Source: Mycteria americana (taxonomy: Eukaryota > Chordata > Aves > Ciconiiformes > Ciconiidae). Taken from it: a stretch of 64,000 bases of DNA. The notes below the pieces were generated by a model. It saw only the letters and a list, made by a program, of their open reading frames with translations, was not told the DNA's origin and searched no databases. The DNA lies in NCBI RefSeq assembly GCF_035582795.1, contig NC_134366.1, positions 105,222,756-105,286,755 of the forward strand, read 5' to 3'. The translations under genes were made by a program, and so were the position numbers. The first letter of the stretch is position 1; each line of letters begins with the position of its first letter. Shown here one piece after another: positions 13,201 to 23,799 of this stretch.

Positions 13201-13543
13201 CCAAACAACAAATACTCAGCTCCCTCCTTCCCTTTTCCTTTTTTTTCCTCCGCTCGCGAAAAGACGTCAGGGGGTTAAAATGTCCTTCTCGCCCTCGCCC
13301 TTGATCTCGGGGAGAGAGGTAAGAGTTCCTGGCACCTTTATGGGACTCAGACCTGCTGCGGCTGCGGGAAGCGTCGGCCCCCGCTAACTTTGATCGGCCT
13401 TATTCATCCCAGCTGCGCTCTATTTGTTTGTCATTTCACCCTTTTCCTCCCAGAATCGTTATTTATGGTCTGAAAAGTGAGACGCGCCTCAATTTGCCTT
13501 TACACGGACTCTTCTGCAAACGGGGGGGAGACACCTCCCTCCT

Positions 13544-13556
13544 CCCCCCCCCCCCC
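13544..13556. repeat. Poly-C run, 13 bases
   Basis: This C homopolymer lies in a pyrimidine-rich stretch between CpG-rich and AT-rich blocks. Confidence 0.85.
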
Positions 13557-13589
13557 TCCGCGAGAGGGGTTGCCAAAAGAGAGGGAAAA

Positions 13590-13800
13590 AAACTGTCTCA
13601 ATCATTATCAAATCAGCTTTGAATTCATTACTCCAGAGTATTAACTAATTACCAGATCAGAGAGAAGAAAAAATAAATATTCCTTTAAATAACTGAAGGT
13701 AATTATAACCCTGTTGTTGACACTAACGATTAATAATTGATCAGAAGTTATACACAATAAATTGTCAATTTATCTCCCTATAAAAATGCACATACTTATT
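13590..13800. promoter_or_regulatory. Candidate AT-rich regulatory element
   Basis: This sharply bounded AT-rich block sits between GC-rich islands. It has repeated TAATTA, ATTAAT and TGATC-type motifs suited to homeodomain binding. The contrast with its surroundings is visible in the sequence. Enhancer function is inference. Confidence 0.25.
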
Positions 13801-14079
13801 ATTTTTTTTCCTGGGCGATTTTTAAGAGCCGGAGCACAGACAGTAACCACACTGCCGCCGTACGAGGAGCAGTACGACTATTTTTTTTTTTTTTTTTTTC
13901 CCCTCCCAGATATTCGGGAGTATTTTGAAATCCCCCGTCACGGATGACACAAGCCCGGGTGGAGTAGAAGTGACTTTCGCTGCCAGCCTGCGCTCCTGCC
14001 TGTCCGAGGAGGGCCAGGGGGGGTGACACCCTCCCCCCCTGCGCCTTTCCTTTCCTTTGAGTCCCCAGGTCCCGAAAGG

Positions 14080-15130
14080 AGCAAAGTTACGGTGGCCGCC
14101 CCCGAGGCAGAGCGGCCGCGTCCCTCCGTCCCTTACTTTTGCTCAGGGAAAATGCAGCCGGCTCGGCCCGGATTGGACGCGAAATGGTGACATTTCCCCG
14201 TGAGTCACGGGTGGGGGGGTGGGGGGTGGGGCACGGGGCCAGATTGCGGGAGCCCGGCTGTCACCTCGGCCGGGACCGCTCACAGGTAAAAGGCTCCTCC
14301 AAGCCTGCCTGCCTCCAGATCGCTGCCTGCAGCTCCGAGCTGCCTCTCTGCCGGCATGTGCCCCGCCGACCGCGCTTTCCCTCTGTAGTTTTAATAAAGA
14401 CTCTGCTTCGGAGCCGCCGAGTAATAATCAGGGATTAGATGTATGGGTGCTTTGAATATTCACCGTGGATCCCTTTGTTTCTTAACTTTTTTTTTTTTTT
14501 TTGCCTCGCTTTTATTTCTTTAGAAGCCGGAAACATACCTGAGTTGTTAGTTACTGGATTAAAAACAAAGGGGTGAACATCATATTACTTAATGTACAGT
14601 ATTACTGTTAATAACAATATTTTTTACCGTCATTATTCAATTCCTACAATGGAAAGGCTCTTTTCGACTAAATGGATCGTGAGAAGCTTGCCCAAGCACC
14701 CGAGAAATGCCTGAATGCAGAAGGCAACGAATCGACCTATATGTAAATTCCGCCTCTTGTTTTTGGTGGGTTTTGGTTTGGTTTATTTTGGGGTTTGTTT
14801 TGGGTTTTTTTTCCCCCAAAAGTTAATAAGCAATAAAATCCTCCCGGTATTGATTACATCCCTGCCACGGTTTCTCAGCGGCGCGGTGAGTCTGAACCGC
14901 CTTTAAGTGAGATGTAACATGTGACGAGGCAGAAACTTCCAGTGGCGAGAGGTGTGGGCGTTTTTCCCGTGAGCTTGGGCACGGAGGGACCGCGACGGAG
15001 CGAGCCGGGCCGGGCCGATCCGCTCCGCTCCGCTCCGGGCTGCCCGGCCCCGGCCCTGGCCCCGGCCCCGGGCCGCTCCCGCTCCTCGCAGCGGGGCTGC
15101 CGGCCCCCCGCGTCGGGAGGTAATTGATGG
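14080..15130. promoter_or_regulatory. Second orphan CpG-rich block
   Basis: CpG-dense stretches at about 14080-14420 and 14920-15125 are separated by AT-rich, T-run-containing DNA. No coding exon is recognisable. The right part contains a composite GC repeat (15020-15069). Together with the island at 12660 it forms a CpG archipelago on the 3' side of IRX2. Confidence 0.45.
15020..15069. repeat. Composite (CCGCT)n plus (GGCCCC)n repeat
   Basis: About three and a half CCGCT pentamers (15020-15037) are followed, after a short spacer, by four hexamers: GGCCCC, GGCCCT, GGCCCC, GGCCCC (15046-15069). A longer element made of the same two units lies in IRX2 intron 1 at 23262-23337. The complementary strand is GGGGCC-type and prone to quadruplex formation. 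Confidence 0.8.
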
Positions 15131-17089
15131 CCCATTAGGGAAGTGGGTGCCGCCAGCTAGGGCTAAATCAGGCGGTGCACCTTGCAGTTTGTTTCTTTAC
15201 CTGAAAATCATCCTTCCTTCCCCCCCAAAACTGGAGACCTCCTCCGCGTGTGGACGTTTGGGAGGGCAGTCCTCTTTTTCTGTTGTTGGTGGGTTTGTTA
15301 CTATTTTTTTTTTCCTGCCGTCTCCCTCTCTCGTACAGGGGCTAAGCACGCCGGTGGCTAAGATGCAAATGGCACGGGGAGGAAAACGCAGGCGCCCATT
15401 GCGCTTTATCTTAACTTTCCCCTTAGCCCGGCCCGTCCCTCTCCAGCAGCGAGCAATTCCCACGTCTGCCTGTCTGTCTGTCCGCTGCTGGCCTGGGCTG
15501 CGTGTTACCTCCGTCCCCATCCCTTCCCCCAGTCTCCAGCCAAACAAAGGTGGGCGACGCTGCTTTCCGCTCTCAAAGGCAGTTGGTGAGCAGCTTTCCT
15601 GAAACAATAACTCTCTTATTGAGAACAAATGTTGACATTTGCAGGGAGCGAGGAAAAAAGCAGCCCAGGAAGTGCAAAGTGGAAAGCGACCCTCTTCCTA
15701 TTTGACGACAGCGCCAATTCCTCCGGGATCCCACCTGAGATTAAAGCCTGAATTTCAATAAATCAGCTCTAATGAAACCTCTGGCCCCGAAGAGGGGAGG
15801 GTTTGTCTTTCCCGCTCCGAAACCAGCACAGAAAAGAGGGGAGGGGGTGGGGAAATAGGGAGTAAATATAGAAAGGGGTGTGAGATTTTAATCCCAGCGG
15901 GCTGATTAGCATCGTTATGAAATAAACCGTACACAAAGTGATGTATTTTATCGTTCATGCCTCTTTCCTGCTATACTGAAATAATCGCATTATTTGTGCC
16001 AGCAATCTAGCAAGGCTACACTTTCCTCCTGCTTTCAATTTGGTGTATTGAATCTCCAATGACGTTGAATACGCAGTTCTTGCCCATTAATTTCTTGTTT
16101 AAAAAATAAGTTTATTTGCCAAATCATTTGGGTGTCGCCCATCTGCATCCACGAACCGTTCACGAATTTCTCAGGGGATGAGAGAAGTCCATTGGGTTTT
16201 ACATACATAGTGAATACTTAAAAGCGAGTTTTCCAAGTCTTTCTACTTTTCTTTCCAGAAAGAAATCCAGGTCTAAATACTAGCAAGGGTGGGTAAATTA
16301 TGGAAATCTTTTATAAGTCTTTGGGCGTATAAACATCAAAGGAATGTCGTTAGCCTTTTTTAATCTCTGCCACAGCTTTTGGTTTTTACCAATTGAAATG
16401 TACACAGAGACCTGGAACATAAAACGTGGGTGGTGGGGGCGGATGGAGTAGGAGCAAGAGTGGGGAAAAGAAAGTTCAGGCATCTCCCCCGACATAAAAA
16501 GTCCCTCCGTAAAATCTTCCTAAAGTGCACAGTGAAGACGGTCAAGGATGATTACAGTAAATATTTGTATCTACATCATATGCTAAATTGGAGGGAAAAA
16601 ACCGAATTACTTCTTAGCTGTTTGTCTAATTGTACTACACACTGCACGCAGATACAATTGCATTTTACCTCAATGAAAAACAGGATGTTACAGGAGCAAA
16701 GAAGCAACATTCTACAAACAGCATAAGAAGATGAGTAGGCCTCCAGCTGCAAAGATCTTCAGCATTTTATATTTAGCTGGATGGATCCCAGAGTTTTCCA
16801 GAATTACAATATTAATTTCTGCCCTATCAGCTGAAAAACACATGCATTTTCTCAATCAGTTAGACATCTTTATAGGGGTAAAATACGAGGGGGAGGGGGG
16901 TACAGGGGAAGATAGATCATGGGAATTGCTTATATGTATTTAAGAAAAACAGCTTCATTTTCCCCTATTTAATATAATCACAACATATTTTCTGACTCCA
17001 GACTAGCACAGCTCTTTATCCAGTTAACATTCCCAAGGCTGATGCCTGAAGTATCTAAGATCACTTTCAAATGCCCTTTCTAACAAGAC
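15131..17089. other. Intergenic DNA, no gene seen
   Basis: The sequence declines from moderately GC-rich (15131-15720) to AT-rich. Open frames of about 150 codons around 15150-15630 occur on both strands and show no recognisable domain. No repeat family is identified. Confidence 0.5.
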
Positions 17090-17460
17090 CTGAGCAAGAG
17101 GCCACTAATTTTCACTGAACAAAAAGCCACTGGAGAGAGATCCGTTTGTCAATATCAACTGGTCCAGCAATTTCCCATCTTCAGACACATCGGCCTATCT
17201 GAGCTGGCAGATGTTTAGACAAGATTTTATAAATTGTCCAATATCAGACCATAATGAACCCCAACTGACCATTCCAAAGCAGCTAAAAGCATTCAGGATC
17301 TCCCCTGCTGGGATCTAATAATGCTCTCACGCTGGAACATTATTAATCATGGAATAAAATAGATGAGCCTCTTGAAAAATAAGTGTATGATTGATTAAAG
17401 GGCAATCTAAGAAGCTATTATTCTTGTTTTATAACCGTAAGTTATATTCTCTCAATTTAT
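17090..17460. promoter_or_regulatory. Candidate conserved noncoding element 3' of IRX2
   Basis: High-complexity, repeat-free, AT-leaning sequence with dense homeodomain-type motifs. These include TGATTGATTAA at 17388-17398, which resembles a PBX/HOX composite site, and ATTAATCA near 17342. It lies under 1 kb beyond the IRX2 transcript end. Enhancer status is inferred from texture and position only. Confidence 0.3.
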
Positions 17461-18104
17461 CTTTTGGGGAAAATAAATGATTGTTCGTTTCTTTTCTGAA
17501 ATTATATTATATGAGGATTCCCATTATTTTACTAAAAATTAAAATGATTAGTTAGCTGATTTTATGAGCCCAATCAAAGTGGATTTCCAATGTGACTGTA
17601 AAGATACGGTTTACTGATATAAAGGAAAAGAGAGGAAATCATAAAGAACAGGAATTGGACTTTTTTATCTTCTTTTTTTTTTTTTTTTTGCCTTTGCATA
17701 TTTTAGCCAGAAGCAGAAACAAAGAAAGTAAAAATGAGCCATAGCTGATTATGATTCTTTTTTTTTCCCCAGAAATGGTGGGTTTAAAGAATGTTAACTC
17801 AAATAAAAAGCTACTTCACACCCAGCATAAATAGTTTATAAGAAACACTCATGTATTCACATCACTCTCTCTACGCATATGCATGTATATATACAAATGC
17901 GTATTTGCACACATGTGTGTATTTAAAGCTTAAGTATAACGGAACAACCCAGAAGGAATTAATTTATGCAAAGCATATCTTTGCAACATATTTAAATTGC
18001 TTACTTATTTCATGGTCTAAGCTGTACTGGTGAAATTACAACTTTCATCATTTTCTAAATAATAGATTATTATTTGGGGGGAAATGAACGAAAAACACCA
18101 TATT
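17461..18104. other. AT-rich DNA just beyond the IRX2 transcript end
   Basis: AT-rich sequence with T-runs near 17672-17690. No gene is seen. On the IRX2 strand this is the expected region of transcription termination. Confidence 0.5.
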
Positions 18105-19414
18105 GTTGCAGACTAGTCTGTTTTTATTTACAATTAGAGATATAAATTAGTAAAGAATTCTCGTTAAACAACCAAAGATTGTATAACCATCAACGTTTCA
18201 AATAAAAACCAGGCAAAATTTATTTACAAAAAGTTCAGATTCCATTGCAATACAACTTGCATAAATTACTAGAAGCTTTATATCGTTACAAAAATAAATA
18301 TCAAATTTGTTTCCACTTTGTAAGGACTCAAGTTCTCCAATCACATCTTTATTATCTCTACTGTATACATCTTTTACAAATAAATTTTACAATAAATCCT
18401 ATCACACCTATCGAATATATACCGTGGCAATGAAGTGATCAATTCAAGATATCCTGAGAAAAACAGATCTGTTTTCAAAAGTCACACATACATTGGGGAA
18501 ACTATACTATACCAGCAAACTCACATATGTCCAACAAAATTCTGGTTTAATAATTAGAGTCTGAAGATTTAATAGTGCTCTGTGGTCTTCTTTTATACAG
18601 TGGCACAAGATGTGATCCGGATTTAGAGATTTGTTATATATATTAGCTCGGGGAGAGATGATGGCTTGCTGACTTTTTTCAAAGCAATTGTGACACCTAC
18701 CTGTGGACCAAGGGAAAAACCAGATCATCCAAAAATCCTTCAATTACACTCTAACACCATTAAACTAAAAAAAAAAAGGAAGTAAGGCAAAATTCTTACT
18801 CGTCGAATTTCTTCCAGCAAAAGAATTAGTTGAAAAAATATCGGCAAGGCCATTTTTTTGTTGTTTGCTTAGCCCTCAGTAGTGGAGGTATTAAGAGTGC
18901 CACTGCTAGCTATGCGAGAGGCAATTCGCAGATAACGCACCCTGCTTAAGATGCATGTCGATCTCTAATAATTGTCCCCTTTTCTTTTAAACACTCGGTC
19001 GCTGCGTGAAGCCTCACTCAGAATGTACAATTTCAGCACTGCCACGTGAGCACAAGCACTTTGTTTTTAAACAACAATACCTTCAAAAATATTTTTTTCT
19101 AAAGCCTTCTTTCCGTGACATTTAAATAGTCCTTACGGCTTTGCCTTACACAAGCAAAGAGTATGCAAGGTGAGGGAATTGTTTAACCTGACTTTAAAAT
19201 GAAGAGAAACCCGAGAGAGAAAAGCCGTAATGAGAGGTTTAAAAAAAACCAGCAGAAAAGTGTGTCTTACTTCGTAATCAGACTCTTAAGTAATGAAGCA
19301 AGAAATTAACGTTAAGCAAGTCTAGAACTGTGCAGCGTGTCTTAGACCTGATGCCAAATGATCAGTGTAATAGAAAATGTTCTCACTTACTTGCATTGCT
19401 GTGTGATTGCACTT
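18105..19414 (-). other. IRX2 3' untranslated region
   Basis: This is AT-rich sequence running from the IRX2 stop codon to the most distal good polyadenylation signal. Three AATAAA hexamers occur on this strand (18353-18348, 18224-18219 and 18128-18123). The exact cleavage point is not visible. The right boundary is firm because it adjoins the stop codon, and the left boundary is an estimate. Confidence 0.55.
18123..18128 (-). terminator. Probable IRX2 polyadenylation signal (AATAAA)
   Basis: The minus strand reads TGTAAATAAAAAC here. A GT/T-rich stretch about 30-45 bases further on (GGTGTTTTTCG) fits a downstream cleavage element. Earlier AATAAA copies at 18224-18219 and 18353-18348 are plausible alternative sites and would give shorter 3' UTRs. 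Confidence 0.5.
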
Positions 19415-19458
19415 CTATAGGTATGGTTGTACTCCTACTGTGCAGACTTCGGTGGGAT
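19415..19458 (-). CDS. IRX2 coding exon 4, terminal micro-coding segment (residues 465-478)
   Basis: Only 44 coding bases, including the TAG stop at 19417-19415. The acceptor is TTTTGACAG|AT at 19458. Joined to the single G from exon 3 it reads [14 protein letters not shown] and stop. The VQPYL ending matches the IRX2 family C-terminus, which together with the phase fit identifies this otherwise easily missed exon. Confidence 0.93.
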
Positions 19459-22400
19459 CTGTCAAAATATAACCGCCAGTTAGTCACAGGACACAGCCAG
19501 CTAACTAGATTATACAGTGTGTGCAGGTCCCAACCCTCACCCGCCCGGAATTGGTAGCTAGGTCGTTTAGAAGGCTGGCCAATATTTTATAATTGCCCGT
19601 ATCTCGAGTGTTTTGTTAGAATAAGCTGACAATTATATTAGTGCAAAACTTTTTCGAAAAAAAAAAAAAAAAAAAACACAAAAAAAACCCCAGTTAAAAA
19701 TGTCACGCCCCACGTAAATTCACGTCCAAGGTCAGCAATTATCTGAACCCCAAGCTGCAAAAAACCGTGAGAACACTGGAAACAAAGAGAGCAAAACCAG
19801 TTTGTCGAAAAAAAAAATTACAGGCAATGACACCGGTGCTCTCTGGATATCTTTGTGTGTAGTTTTCCTTTTAAAAGTGACTTTTAAAAGCTGCGTCTGC
19901 AGCCTGTGAGACTGATGTAAAAGTCGTCTTTTACATTTCCTCTCTCGGTTCCTAGAGGCAGGTATCGATAGGACGGCGGCGTGCCGTTTTTAATCCCCAG
20001 ATTATACTATTGCCCATCTTCGCTCGGCGGTGGCGGTGGCGGTGGCAGTGCGCTCACTGTTTTCTCCAGAGAAGGTTTCAGTATCTGCAGCGTATAAAGG
20101 ACTTGGACGGGTCGGGGAAGGAGGGCGAGGGAGAAGGGGGAAGAAAGCGGCAAAAACAAGTCACCTACCTTTCTTAGAGTCATAACTAGAGGGCCTGTAA
20201 TGTTGTTCTAGCTGGTTAGTGATCGTTTTCAAAGAGTCACTACTCTGCTTGTGGACAGAGCTGGCATTTAGGACAGTCTGACTTAGTCCCTCGTTTGAAG
20301 CCACTGCTGCGGAGTTGTATCTCAGGATTCCCTGGCTCTGGAGAGCGTTAAAGTTCCCATAGTTTGTATAATTGCTATAAAAAGGTGAGGTGTAATAAAT
20401 ATGCCTCCCCAGGAGGGAGGAGGGCGAGTAGGCAGCGCTGTGCGGGGCGGACGCGGGGGTGGCCGAAGAGAGCGGCGCGGGCTGGCAGCCTTGGCCCAGG
20501 GTCTGGCTCTTGAGGTCCGAGGTGGCGATTTCGGCCAGCGACCAGAGCTTGGGCTTGCTGGCCGGCGTCGGGGGGCCGGGGGAGGCGCGGCCGCCCAGCG
20601 CCGCCTTGCTGGCGCTGCGGGCGGCGTCGGCGTGCGGGTGGCCGAGGAGCGGGGCCTCCACGGCGGCCAGCGGCGAGGAGGTGGCGGGCTTGGCCGGCGG
20701 GTCGCGCTCCCCGCCGCCGCCGTCGTCCTCCTCGATGTCCTCCTCCTCCTCCTCCTCCTCGTCCTCGTCCTCCTCCTCGATGTCCTCGTACTTGTCCTTG
20801 CACTCCGAGCCCGACTCGCAGAGGGGGTCTCCGGCTCGGCAGGGCAGCTTCTCGCCGTCCGACTCGGCGGAGCAGGAGTGGTCCGTCAGCGAGTCGACTT
20901 GCAAGCTGATCCCTGCAAGGGTCCGCCGGGCACAGAAAGGCAGAGTCAGGGGGGGCGGCAAAAGAGAGCGGGCGAGAAGCGAGCACGGCCACCGCCGCCG
21001 CCACCGCGGCGGGCAGGGAGACGCCAGCCGTCCCGGCCTTTTCCCTGCAACCCCCTTTCGAGGAGCATCCATCCCCACGGGCTAGCTCCGCCGCGGCACC
21101 CCGCACCGCCCCGCCTGCCCCCTGCACGGCGCCGCCGCCCGCCGCGGCACCTCCGCCCGCCGCCCCCCGCCCGCCCCGGCCGCCGGCACTGCGCGGCGAC
21201 AAGCGCCCGGAGCAGCCGGAGGCGACGGGACGGGACACGTTTTGGGGGCGCTTTTGTTAAACGCCGCCCCCCCCCCCCCCTTTCCCCGCTGCCCCGCTCC
21301 CGGGGGGACGCGACGGGGCGGGATGGGGCCACCCCGCCGCGGCCGCGGTCACCCCGCGCCCACCTTCGTCCTCCGCGGAGGTTTCGTTGCTCTCGGGCAT
21401 CTTCTCGGGACTCTCCTCTTTACTCCTCGCCCCGTCGCCTTCGTCGTCGTCCTCGTCCTCGCTCTTGTTCCGCGGGGCCCAGGTCATCTTGTTCTCCTTC
21501 TTGAGCCGCCGGCGGGCGTTGGCGAACCAGGTGGAGACCTGGGTGAGGGTCATCTTGGTGATGATGGCCAGCATGATCTTCTCGCCCTTGGTGGGGTAGG
21601 GGTTCTTGCGGTGCTCCTGCAGCCAGGCCTTCAGCGTGGCCGTGGCGTCGCGGGTGGCGTTTTTCCTGTACGCGGGGTCGTTGAGCTGGTAGGGGTAGGC
21701 AGGGCTGCCGTACGGGTGGTAGCTGATGGCTCCGGTCATCCCCGTCGTATGGGCGTCGTAAGGGGAGCCCTGGACAGAACAAAACGGTGGGGTTGGCAAT
21801 TTGTTATTGCTGATAGCCATTAGTAAGTTGTCAAGGCGAGATCGGCGGTTATATTTGTATTTCCCCGGGATGGTGTCTTGTATCCATATTCTATGAGGGG
21901 GAGAAGCAGCACCCAAAGGCCATTAAGTTGCGATTCCCCCCCTCCTTCCTCCGCCCAGCACACAGACACAGGCACACGCGCTTAAAATCGGCGATGTTTT
22001 AATCTTTCTGACTAATTTCATCTCCTTGTAATTGAATATTTCCCCAATATAATTTCTGAACCGCGCAGACATTTTAAAGGCCCTACAGGTAGTGTCTTGA
22101 TATCTACATTTCTCTCAAAGGTTCAAAAGATGTTTCCTTTTTTGCTATAGAAAATACAACAAAGCCGCCACTTAGCAATTCACTGCACTAATGCATTGCA
22201 AATCCAATTTGCAAATCAGAAGATATGCACCGTTTCGAATTGTTCAAATGCGATGTAATTAGCATTTTAATTCGCCCTTTAACGTTTAAATTGCGCTTAT
22301 TTAAGTCTGCATAATGCAAGAAAAGTTAAAGATATCGCTAAGGAACTCGCCAACTTTCAGCACGTCCCTGAATCCTACAGATCGGCGAGTCACAGGCGCA

Positions 22401-23799
22401 ACATCACCCAATATCCCGCACAGTTCACAACCTCGCTGCAACTTCCAGCCCCTCGCCTACTGCTTCTCAACAGGAAAAACAAGCAAGCGAGATCCTCAGA
22501 TCTTTTATACCACCCCGAATAAAGACTGCACGACAATTTATGCACCGCGTTTTACAGACAGAAAGCAAGTAGTTTCCCTGTCACTTTGCGGGGAGAGCGA
22601 ACTACCCCGCTGCCATCCCCTCCTAGGGTCTCGACAGCGGCTCCAGTCTTAAATTCCGGGCACAGGTCTTTGTGTGTACGGACTAGATACGTGTCTGACT
22701 CTCTCTGTGTGTGTTTATAAAACTACATAACCATCTAGACGTGCAGTTTATTTATATAGTTTATGGTTTTATTTATATAGTTTATGCACAGAATACACAC
22801 ACACGCAATTGCAAATGCTCCTTTTAACTAGTAAGAAGAAAGTGAAATCCGAAACTGCGGCCACCACAACCATCTTGGGCTTAAGCGAAGCTCACAGATC
22901 GCAAACAGATGCTCCTTTTCATTCCTAAAATCCAGTTAAACCATTAGCACAAAACACACTGAAAGTAAATAAAACCACACGGGGATAAAGCCCGCAGCGC
23001 CTCTAAACACCGACTTAAAAAGAGAGGGGAAAAAAGAGGAAAAAAAGAGGAAAAAAAAAGAAAAAATAAACCCTCCCCTATCCTACCGCAGCGAAAAGAA
23101 AAAAAAAAGAGAGGGGGGGGGGGCAGAATGAAAGCATCCAACCCAACTGACTGTGGCGATCCGTATTTCTTTAACCAGGGCTCCGCGAACCGCGGGGAGA
23201 GGCCGGGTCCCAGGCCCGCCGGCACCGCGCTCGGCTGGGGCGCGGAGCGAGGCGGCGCCCCGGCCCCAGCCCCGGCCCCGGCCCCGGCTCCGGCCCCGGC
23301 CCCGGCCCGCCGCTCCGCTCGGCTCCGCTCCGCTCCGCCCGGCTCCGCGCGTCTCCGCCGGCCCCGGCCGAGCTGCGAGGCGGCGCGCAGTGCGGTGCGC
23401 GGCTGGCGCCGGCAGCGCGGAGGCGGTGCGGGGCGCCCGGCTGTGCGGCGTGGTGTCGGGGGCTGATGGTGAGTGTGTGAGGAGAGAGGCTGAAGATGAT
23501 GAGGATGAGAATGCGGATGCTAATGAAGAAGGAGAGGGGTTCTCTTCGGTAGTTACCATGTAGGAGGGGAATCCCGTGGCGGGGTCTGTGGAGTACTGGA
23601 GCGGGCTGGTGAAGCCTGTGGCCGCCGCCTGGGCGGTGAAAGCTGCCGATCCCGGGTAAGGGCTGAACGCCGATCCCGACGAAGACCTGGCCAGCTCCTC
23701 GCTCCTGGGGGCCGCCAGCGCCGACGCCCCGTACGCCGGGCAGGAGTACAGAGCCAGCGAGCCGGGGGGCTGGTAGAGGTAACCCTGAGGATAGGACAT
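19415..23799 (-). CDS. Iroquois homeobox transcription factor IRX2 (four coding exons)
   Basis: Nuclear DNA-binding regulator of the TALE homeobox class. The family acts in neural, limb, heart and kidney patterning. The exons join in phase to 478 residues, close to the roughly 470 of mammalian IRX2. The N-terminus [20 protein letters not shown] is the IRX2 type. The homeodomain spans about residues 115-177, with the TALE-specific P138-Y139-P140 after helix 1 and recognition helix WFANARRRL (162-170; N165 is the base-contacting Asn). An acidic Asp/Glu-rich tract spans 256-280. The Iro box [16 protein letters not shown] lies at 336-351. The C-terminus is [10 protein letters not shown]. The start ATG at 23799-23797 has G at -3 and is the only in-frame Met upstream of the conserved N-terminus. 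Splice sites are canonical GT-AG, with phases 0, 1 and 1. No break or missing key residue is seen. IRX1, IRX3 and IRX5 are excluded by the N- and C-termini. Confidence 0.97.
19459..20168 (-). other. IRX2 intron 3
   Basis: A 710-bp GT-AG intron. It includes an A-rich run (plus strand, 19659-19676), a short GGTGGC repeat near 20028-20045, and otherwise unremarkable sequence. Retaining it ends translation after two extra residues. Confidence 0.9.
20169..20912 (-). CDS. IRX2 coding exon 3, acidic tract and Iro box (residues 217-464)
   Basis: The acceptor is CTTGCAG|GGATC at 20912 and the donor is AAGAAAG|GTAGGT at 20169/20168. It encodes [20 protein letters not shown], a long Glu/Asp tract from GAG/GAC triplets (20740-20790 on the plus strand appears as a TCC-rich run), the Iro box, and a Tyr/Asn-rich segment ([20 protein letters not shown]). 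Reading through the donor would add Gly-Arg and stop at 20161. Confidence 0.95.
20913..21363 (-). other. IRX2 intron 2
   Basis: A 451-bp, extremely GC- and CpG-rich intron with a C-run near 21268-21280. Its lack of stop codons makes long spurious frames on both strands. It is part of the IRX2 CpG island. Confidence 0.92.
21364..21769 (-). CDS. IRX2 coding exon 2, TALE homeodomain (residues 82-216)
   Basis: The acceptor is TGTCCAG|GGC at 21769 and the donor is GACGAAG|GTGGGC at 21364/21363. The exon encodes [20 protein letters not shown], the complete homeodomain with its PYP insertion and WFANARRRL helix, and the acidic stretch EDEDDDEGD after it. It ends one base into codon 217, so it joins exon 3 in phase 1. 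The whole DNA-binding domain lies in one exon, as in other vertebrate IRX genes. Confidence 0.97.
22010..22330. promoter_or_regulatory. Candidate intronic enhancer in IRX2 intron 1
   Basis: A dense run of POU- and homeodomain-type motifs: ATTGCAAAT (22195-22203), the palindrome ATTTGCAAAT (22207-22216), TAATTA (22256-22261) and TTTTAATT just after. The block is AT-rich, has no simple repeats, and is bounded by GC-rich DNA. Octamer-like palindromes are POU-factor targets. Enhancer activity is inferred. Confidence 0.35.
23262..23337 (-). repeat. (GGGGCC)n hexanucleotide plus pentanucleotide repeat in IRX2 intron 1
   Basis: Eight hexamers at 23262-23309, mostly GGCCCC on the plus strand with AGCCCC, GGCTCC and GGCCCG variants, run directly into CCGCT-type pentamers (23310-23337). 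In the IRX2 transcript the hexamer reads GGGGCC, the unit expanded in human C9orf72. Here it is short and interrupted. The same two units occur at 15020-15069. Confidence 0.85.
23557..23799 (-). CDS. IRX2 coding exon 1 (residues 1-81)
   Basis: The 81 codons run from the start Met to Met81 (...GFPSYM). The donor reads ATG|GTAACT at 23557/23556, leaving phase 0. The region is rich in Ser, Ala and Tyr and precedes the homeodomain. Its reading frame stays open upstream of the ATG for 84 codons without another Met. Confidence 0.95.

Larger units (their letters stand above)
21770..23556 (-). other. IRX2 intron 1
   Basis: A 1787-bp GT-AG intron with two characters. The part near exon 2 (about 21950-23000) is AT-rich with octamer-like and homeodomain-like motifs. 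The part near exon 1 (about 23170-23460) is GC-rich and carries a G4C2-type repeat. Confidence 0.92.

Noticed and set aside
20375..21238. Minus-strand 287-codon frame in another phase of exon 3
   Set aside because: It runs out of frame through the exon 3 acceptor into intron 2. Its Gly/Arg repeats mirror the triplet tract and it has no homology.
20401..21504. Plus-strand open frames of 367 and 208 codons over IRX2
   Set aside because: They are antisense to exons 2 and 3 and the GC-rich intron 2. Low stop frequency in GC-rich DNA and the mirrored codons of the Glu tract explain them.
23128..23563. Plus-strand frames rich in Pro-Ala and Pro-Arg
   Set aside because: They are translations of the (GGCCCC)n repeat in intron 1, not a gene.
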